A stretch of DNA of 34,329 nt from Chloroflexota bacterium. GTDB lineage: Bacteria > Chloroflexota > UBA11872. Below the pieces are notes generated by a model. It searched no databases. It was not told where the DNA came from and saw only the letters and a program-made list of their open reading frames with translations. The number at the start of each line of letters is the position of its first letter. Position 1 is the stretch's first letter. The DNA lies in the NCBI GenBank assembly GCA_026708035.1, contig JAPOVQ010000007.1, positions 1-34,329 of the forward strand, in the 5' to 3' direction. Of this stretch, positions 28,759-34,329 are shown one piece after another. The position numbers and the translations under genes are program-made.

Positions 28759-30534
28759 GTGCTGCTCCGGCTGCGCGTGCAGAACCTGGCCCTGATCGAC
28801 GCAGTCGAGCTTGCGCTGGAGCCGGGTTTCAACGTGTTGACCGGCGAGACGGGCGCCGGAAAATCCATCCTGATCGACGCGATCGATCTGCTGCTGGGTC
28901 GCCGCGCTCGGCCCGACGACGTGCGCGCCGGTGCGCGGGCAGCTTACGTGGACGGCGTGTTTACGCCGCCGCAGAGCGCGGGCCTCGCCGCCACGCTGGA
29001 GGCGTACGGCATCGAGCCGGACGAGTCGTTGCTCATCTCGCGGGAGGTGATCGTCAACGGCGTGGCGCGCTCGGTGGCGCGCGTCAACGGGCGCGCCGTT
29101 CCGGTGCGAGCGCTTGGCGAGCTGGGACCCCACCTGATCGATATCCACGGGCAGGTTGAGCATCAATCACTCTTTCGCGCCGCGCGACAGCTTGAGTACC
29201 TCGACCGCTATGGCGGCCATACGCGGGAGCGACAAGAGGTAGCGAGACTCGTCGATAACTGGCGCGCCGTCAAGGCTGAAGACGCGGAGTTGCGGCGGGA
29301 CGCCCGCGAGACCGCGCGCCTGATCGACCTGCTGACGTTCCAGGTGAATGAGATCGATGGGGCGGGCCTGTCGGCGGACGAAGACGAGGCGCTGCGCGTG
29401 GAGCGCCAAGTGCTGGCCAACGCGCAGCGCCTGCGCGAGCTTGCCGGCATCTCCGAGCGCCTGCTGACGGGCGATGACGCCGGGGCGGCGGTGGACCGCC
29501 TGGGCGAGGCCATGGCGACGCTCGCCGAGATCGCCGACCTCGATCCGGCCGTCAAGCCCGCGGTAGATCAGATAGCCGAGGCGCAGGCGGTGATCACGGA
29601 CGCGGCGCAGTCCATTGCCGCCTATGCCGCGGACATCGAATCCGATCCGGCCCGGCTGGAGGAAATCAATGCGCGGCTCGACGTGTTGGAGACGCTCAAG
29701 CGCAAATACGGCGATTCGCTGGCCGACGTGCTCGGCTTTGCCGACGATGCGCGTCGCCGGCTCTCGGAACTGGGCGCCGCCGACGACCGGCGGCGGGGAC
29801 TTGCCGCCGAGCAGGCTGCCCTTGAAACGGATCTTGCGCGCGCCGCGCAGGACCTTCGCGCGCGCCGGCTGACCGCCGCCAAGCGGCTGACGCGCGTGAT
29901 TGCCCGCGAACTGGCGGACCTCAATCTGCCCGACGCCGCCGTGGAGTTTCCGCTGGAAACGCGGACCGATGCCGCCGGGCTTGTGCTCGACGAAGGCGCG
30001 GAGCCGGTGGCCTTCGACCGATCGGGTGTGGACGCGGGGGAGATGCAACTCAGCGTGAACCGCGGGCAGCCGGTGCGGTCGCTGGCCGCGGTTGCCTCGG
30101 GCGGGGAAATGTCGCGGATTCTGCTGGGGCTCAAGTCGGCGCTCGCCGCCGCCGACGAGACGCCCACGCTGATTTTCGACGAGATCGACGTGGGCGTGGG
30201 CGGTCGCAGCGGCGACGTCGTCGGGCAAAAGCTGGCCAGGCTGGCGCGGGCTCACCAAGTCCTGTGCGTGACCCACCTGCCCTCGGTCGCCGCCTTCGCC
30301 GACACGCACTTTGTGGTGGAGAAACACGAGGAGGCGGCGGGCACCGTGACCGACGTGCGGCGGCTGGACCCTGACGCCGTGGTCGAAGAGATCGCGGCCA
30401 TGGGCGGCAGCCGCACCACGGCCGGACGGCGCGTGGCACGCGATCTCCTGGCCGACGCGGCGGCGTGGAAGGACGCCGGCCGGGCCGAGCCATCCGGTGG
30501 GAATGCCACGGAGGCGGCGGCGCGCCGATGCTAG
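28759..30534 (+). CDS. recN: DNA repair protein RecN
   Basis: A 591-residue SMC-like ATPase that acts early in double-strand break repair by holding or tethering DNA ends. The N-terminal head begins LLRLRVQNLALIDAVELALEPGFNVLTGETGAGKS with Walker A at 29-36. The middle (about 150-370) is a helical coiled-coil. The C-terminal head has the signature ASGGEMSRILLGLKSAL, Walker B LIFDEIDVGVGG and the THLPSVAAFAD histidine. The GTG at 28759 is six bases after the nadK stop. Length is normal. A GC-rich hairpin follows the stop. Confidence 0.97.
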   Translation: MLLRLRVQNLALIDAVELALEPGFNVLTGETGAGKSILIDAIDLLLGRRARPDDVRAGARAAYVDGVFTPPQSAGLAATLEAYGIEPDESLLISREVIVNGVARSVARVNGRAVPVRALGELGPHLIDIHGQVEHQSLFRAARQLEYLDRYGGHTRERQEVARLVDNWRAVKAEDAELRRDARETARLIDLLTFQVNEIDGAGLSADEDEALRVERQVLANAQRLRELAGISERLLTGDDAGAAVDRLGEAMATLAEIADLDPAVKPAVDQIAEAQAVITDAAQSIAAYAADIESDPARLEEINARLDVLETLKRKYGDSLADVLGFADDARRRLSELGAADDRRRGLAAEQAALETDLARAAQDLRARRLTAAKRLTRVIARELADLNLPDAAVEFPLETRTDAAGLVLDEGAEPVAFDRSGVDAGEMQLSVNRGQPVRSLAAVASGGEMSRILLGLKSALAAADETPTLIFDEIDVGVGGRSGDVVGQKLARLARAHQVLCVTHLPSVAAFADTHFVVEKHEEAAGTVTDVRRLDPDAVVEEIAAMGGSRTTAGRRVARDLLADAAAWKDAGRAEPSGGNATEAAARRC

Positions 30535-30545
30535 GCTCGCTGCTA

Positions 30546-30564
30546 CCTGCCCCGCCGGGGCAGG
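30546..30564 (+). terminator. GC-rich hairpin after recN
   Basis: CCTGCCCC (30546-30553) pairs perfectly with GGGGCAGG (30557-30564) around a three-base loop, 12 bases after the recN stop. A short GCGCGTTTCC follows, so the T-run is poor. It may end or attenuate the seven-gene transcript. Confidence 0.45.
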
Positions 30565-30634
30565 GCGCGTTTCCCGCGTGCGAAGCAGCGGAGGCCCCTC
30601 GCGGGCCACACGCCCGGCATCGACCGGAGTTCGG

Positions 30635-32191
30635 ATGATCAACGCCAGCGCTCGCCGGGCGGCATGGTTGGGCGTTTCGCTGCCACGTCCCACGTTTCGT
30701 GGGACGGCCTACGGCCGGAAGGCGCTGGGCCTGCGGCTGTTGCAACTGGCGCGCCGACGACAGCGCGCCCGCGCGCTGGCCCTGGCGCCGCGCCTGGTCA
30801 CGTTGGGGGTCGTCGGCACGCTCCTCATCGCCGTGCCGGCCGCGTGGCTGGGCGGTCCCGATCTCCTGGTCCCGTCCGGCATCGCCCTCGCGCTGGCCGG
30901 CGCCGTCGTGCTGGCCGCGGTGGCGCTCCATGTGCCGGCGCCCCACGACGTGGCGCTGGCCTACGACAACCGCGCGGGCCTGCACGAGCGTCTGTCGACG
31001 GCGATTGCCGAGCTGCGCAACGTCGATTCCGACGTGCGCGAGTTGCAGCACGCCGACGCGCTGGCGGCCGCGGGTCGCCTGAATCCCGGCGGGGCCATGC
31101 CGTACGGGGTTTCCAGACGCGATCTATTGGTCATGGCCCTGGCGGCCGCCGCGCTTGCGACGTGGGCGGCCGCAATCACGTTTACCCCGTTTTGGCGCAC
31201 GATCAACCCGCCGCTTTCCCTGGACCGCGGCGATGCCGAGCAGTCCGACGCCGCGGCGCCGGCGCCGGCGGCGCCCGGCGATTCGGCGGCTGCGCTCGAT
31301 CCGGCAACCGCCGCGGAGATTGAGCGCATGCAGGCGGCGATCGATGAGTTGCGGGCGCAGCTCGATCCCGAAGCCAGCACGGCGGCGCAGGCGCTCCATG
31401 AAGCCTCGGAGCATCTGCGCCTGTCGGACGAGGGACGGCAACTGGGTCGCGAGCTTGGCAATCGCGAGTATGCGGCCGCGGCGTCGGAGCTGCGCCGCCT
31501 CGCCGCCGAGCTGTCGGAGATGAGCGCGGCCCAGCGGGAAGAGCTTGGGGAACGCTTTGGCGAGGCGGCCGCCGCGGCAGCCGCGGATCCTCGTATGGCG
31601 GAACCCCTGGGAGACCTGGCGGACGCCCTGGAGAGCGGCCGGCTCAGCGACGCTCGCTCCAGCTTCGAGGAGCTGGCCAGCATGCTCGAGGCCGTCGAGG
31701 AATCGACCGCCGGCAATGCGGCCATGCAGCAGGAGCTTGCGGCGCTCGAATCCGCACTGGCCGAAATGCTCGCCGACTCCGGGGCAGGCGCCGGACTGCC
31801 GGGCGAGTCCGCTGCGGACGGACCGGGGATGCCGGGGCAGGGCGGCATGGCCGCCGACGGCAACGCGGCCATGATGAATCAGTCCGCGGGCGAAGGCGGC
31901 GGCTTGGGCGGCTCGGCGGCCGAAGGCCAGGAGGTGCCGGCCAACATCGAGGGCCTGGCCGCCAATCAACGGCTGGACGCCGAAGGCCGACTCGAAACCG
32001 TGCAGATCGATCCGACCGCCGAGGGGCAGGAGACGGTCATGCGGCCCGTGCTCGAGCTGGGCACGGACGTGTCACGCGAGTACGAGCCGTCGGCGGGCAA
32101 CCGCGGCACGGCGGTGGGGCGTCCCGACATGAGCCGCGCGCTGCCGGCGGACCGGCAGATTCTGCTCGACCGCTACTTCTCCACTCCGTAG
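30635..32191 (+). CDS. Membrane-anchored coiled-coil protein of the MoxR cluster
   Basis: A 518-residue protein of no named function. Three membrane segments are visible, at about 53-72, 78-100 and 163-185, with an AYDNRAGLHERLSTAIAEL motif between the second and third that I know from uncharacterised proteins beside moxR genes. Residues 205-400 are alanine-, leucine- and glutamate-rich and should form a long coiled coil outside or along the membrane. A glycine-, methionine- and glutamine-rich linker and a C-terminal region (QIDPTAEGQETVMRPVLE, ending in ILLDRYFSTP) follow. The ATG at 30635 has GGAG five bases before it; the frame extends upstream without conservation. The moxR gene starts ten bases after its stop, so it is probably a partner of the ATPase. 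Confidence 0.75.
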   Translation: MINASARRAAWLGVSLPRPTFRGTAYGRKALGLRLLQLARRRQRARALALAPRLVTLGVVGTLLIAVPAAWLGGPDLLVPSGIALALAGAVVLAAVALHVPAPHDVALAYDNRAGLHERLSTAIAELRNVDSDVRELQHADALAAAGRLNPGGAMPYGVSRRDLLVMALAAAALATWAAAITFTPFWRTINPPLSLDRGDAEQSDAAAPAPAAPGDSAAALDPATAAEIERMQAAIDELRAQLDPEASTAAQALHEASEHLRLSDEGRQLGRELGNREYAAAASELRRLAAELSEMSAAQREELGERFGEAAAAAAADPRMAEPLGDLADALESGRLSDARSSFEELASMLEAVEESTAGNAAMQQELAALESALAEMLADSGAGAGLPGESAADGPGMPGQGGMAADGNAAMMNQSAGEGGGLGGSAAEGQEVPANIEGLAANQRLDAEGRLETVQIDPTAEGQETVMRPVLELGTDVSREYEPSAGNRGTAVGRPDMSRALPADRQILLDRYFSTP

Positions 32192-32200
32192 GGTGCCACC

Positions 32201-33199
<999 letters not shown>

Positions 33200-33205
33200 G
33201 ACACC

Positions 33206-34099
33206 ATGGCCCGGCGGGCCGAACCGGCCTTCGCTCCGGAGGCCGGGCTGCGCGCCCAGCTTGAGCGCCTCACCGTCGTTTCCACCCGGCCACATGGGCA
33301 CCTCCACACGGGCGGACGCCGCAGCCGTAAATCGGGATCGTCCATCGACTTCGCCGATTACCGTTCCTACACGCCCGGCGACGATTTCCGGCAAATCGAC
33401 TGGAACGTCTACGCCCGCAGCGACGAGCTGTTCGTCAAGGTCCGCGAGTCCGAGGAAACGCTGGTCGTCCACCTGTTCCTGGATGCCAGCGCCTCGATGG
33501 CGACGGGCCGGCCACCGAAGTTCGAGGTCGCCCAGCGCCTGGCGGCGGCGCTCGGTTGGGTGGCGCTCACCAGTCACGACTATCTGGCCGCGACCCTGAT
33601 CGGCGGCGACGCTACCCAGCACTTCCCACCCCAGCAGGGCCGCGCGGCGGCGAGCCGCCTTTACGACTTTCTCGACGCCCAGTCGCCCACCGGCCCCACC
33701 CGTCTGGCCGCGTCGGCGCGCGCCCATGGCGCTCGCGGCGGGCCGCACGGGGTGGCGGTTCTGATATCGGATCTGCTCGCCGACGACGCCACCGAGGCCA
33801 TCGGCATGTTGGTCGAGCGTGGCCATGAGCTCGTGGTGATCCACGTGCTCGATGGGCAGGGCGTGCAGACGGACTTCGCCGAGGAGGTCGAGTTGGTTGA
33901 CGTCGAGACTGGCGGCAGCCTCAACCTCTACGGCGACTCGGCGCTCCTGGCGGCCTTTCGGGCCACCGTGGCGGAGTGGACCAGTGAGCTACAGGCCTTC
34001 TGCCACCGGCGGCACGCACGCTACATCCCCATCGAGTCGGAGTGGCCGGTCGAGGAGGTGCTGCTCCGGCGATTGCGGGCGCATCGCGTGCTGGCATGA
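33206..34099 (+). CDS. DUF58 protein with von Willebrand-like fold
   Basis: A 297-residue DUF58 protein. The family motif DYRSYTPGDDFRQIDWNVYAR is at 51-71, followed by the metal-ion site LDASASMATG at 92-101, which has the D-x-S-x-S pattern of von Willebrand domains. Other blocks are HGVAVLISDLLADDATEAI and the C-terminal FCHRRHARYIPIESEWPVEEVLLRRL. It lacks the N-terminal membrane helices some relatives have, so it is probably soluble. The last four bases (ATGA) overlap the next gene. It should work with the MoxR ATPase; the client is unknown. Confidence 0.93.
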   Translation: MARRAEPAFAPEAGLRAQLERLTVVSTRPHGHLHTGGRRSRKSGSSIDFADYRSYTPGDDFRQIDWNVYARSDELFVKVRESEETLVVHLFLDASASMATGRPPKFEVAQRLAAALGWVALTSHDYLAATLIGGDATQHFPPQQGRAAASRLYDFLDAQSPTGPTRLAASARAHGARGGPHGVAVLISDLLADDATEAIGMLVERGHELVVIHVLDGQGVQTDFAEEVELVDVETGGSLNLYGDSALLAAFRATVAEWTSELQAFCHRRHARYIPIESEWPVEEVLLRRLRAHRVLA

Positions 34100-34329
34100 C
34101 CTGGGCCGCGCCGCTGGCATTCGCATGGCTGGCGCTCATGGTGCTGGTGGGGCTGTTCTATCTGCTGCGGCCCAAGCGGCAACGGGTCGCCGTGGCCTCG
34201 CTGCTGTTGTGGCGGCGGACGTTGCAGCGTGAGCGCGACGAGTCGTGGCTCGACTGGCTGAAGCGCCACCTGCTGCTGATCCTCCAGCTGCTCCTCGTCG
34301 CGGCCCTGGCCCTGGCGCTGGCACGGCCC
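34096..34329 (+). CDS. BatA-like membrane protein, N-terminal end (partial)
   Basis: The first 78 residues of a gene that continues past the window. They hold two hydrophobic helices, at about 5-24 and 57-76 (LLLILQLLLVAALALALARP), separated by the RPKRQRVAVASLLLWRRTLQRE segment. This is the layout of the BatA N-terminal domain found before a periplasmic von Willebrand domain. The ATG overlaps the DUF58 stop, so both are translationally coupled. The rest of the gene, where the vWA or aerotolerance-type domain would be expected, is outside the window. Confidence 0.85.
   Translation, partial: MTWAAPLAFAWLALMVLVGLFYLLRPKRQRVAVASLLLWRRTLQRERDESWLDWLKRHLLLILQLLLVAALALALARP

Noticed and set aside
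29167..30693. A 508-codon minus-strand open frame
   Set aside because: Antisense to recN and without any motif; recN has all its catalytic blocks on the other strand.

Overview
The window is a GC-rich, gene-dense bacterial chromosome segment. I see no tRNA, rRNA, phage or plasmid genes and no CRISPR array. The gene set is mostly housekeeping: threonine, riboflavin, histidine, NAD and CoA metabolism plus DNA repair. That mix, with a DUF3500 gene and a MoxR/DUF58/BatA cluster, many GTG/TTG starts and intergenic spaces full of palindromic repeats, suggests a free-living or symbiotic Chloroflexota-like bacterium. The phylum is an inference and is not proved by any single gene.

Layout. Positions 1-2129 hold the end of one ABC half-exporter and a complete second one, probably a heterodimer. 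SurE and an M32 carboxypeptidase follow. Next come three overlapping genes (5017-7613): a metal-dependent amidohydrolase, a Rieske ferredoxin-like protein and a CinA-like/nucleotidylyltransferase fusion. After a GNAT acetyltransferase comes the threonine pair hom-thrC and a 60-residue orphan protein. On the minus strand lie coaE and a HAD phosphatase-like gene. Positions 12947-17469 form a tightly coupled riboflavin operon, ribD-ribE-ribBA-ribH, ending in a DUF3500 gene. A minus-strand gamma-glutamyltransferase diverges from a SelA-like PLP enzyme. A minus-strand set follows: zinc-ribbon membrane protein, MidA-like methyltransferase, aspartase/fumarase family enzyme and glycine-rich RNA-binding protein. 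From 24268 to 30534 a plus-strand run carries an FmdB zinc ribbon, dtd, hisD, hisB, tlyA, nadK and recN. The window ends in a cluster of a coiled-coil membrane protein, a MoxR ATPase, a DUF58 protein and the start of a BatA-type protein.

How the genes work together. hom and thrC supply two steps from aspartate semialdehyde to threonine. The rib genes cover nearly all of riboflavin synthesis, but the dihydroxybutanone-phosphate synthase half of RibBA lacks its usual acidic active-site motif, so that step may be supplied elsewhere. hisD and hisB are two isolated steps of histidine synthesis. tlyA-nadK-recN is a commonly seen bacterial neighbourhood. The terminal cluster resembles MoxR-chaperone systems that act with von Willebrand-type proteins at the membrane.

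The most unusual non-coding content is two intergenic elements (4755-4893 and 17472-17622). Both are bounded by CTAG and related terminal inverted repeats, and each carries other palindromes inside. One nested stem-loop family has a second copy at 12801-12843 in which two stem pairs differ by compensatory changes. These look like small non-autonomous insertion elements and structured repeats; this interpretation is inference.
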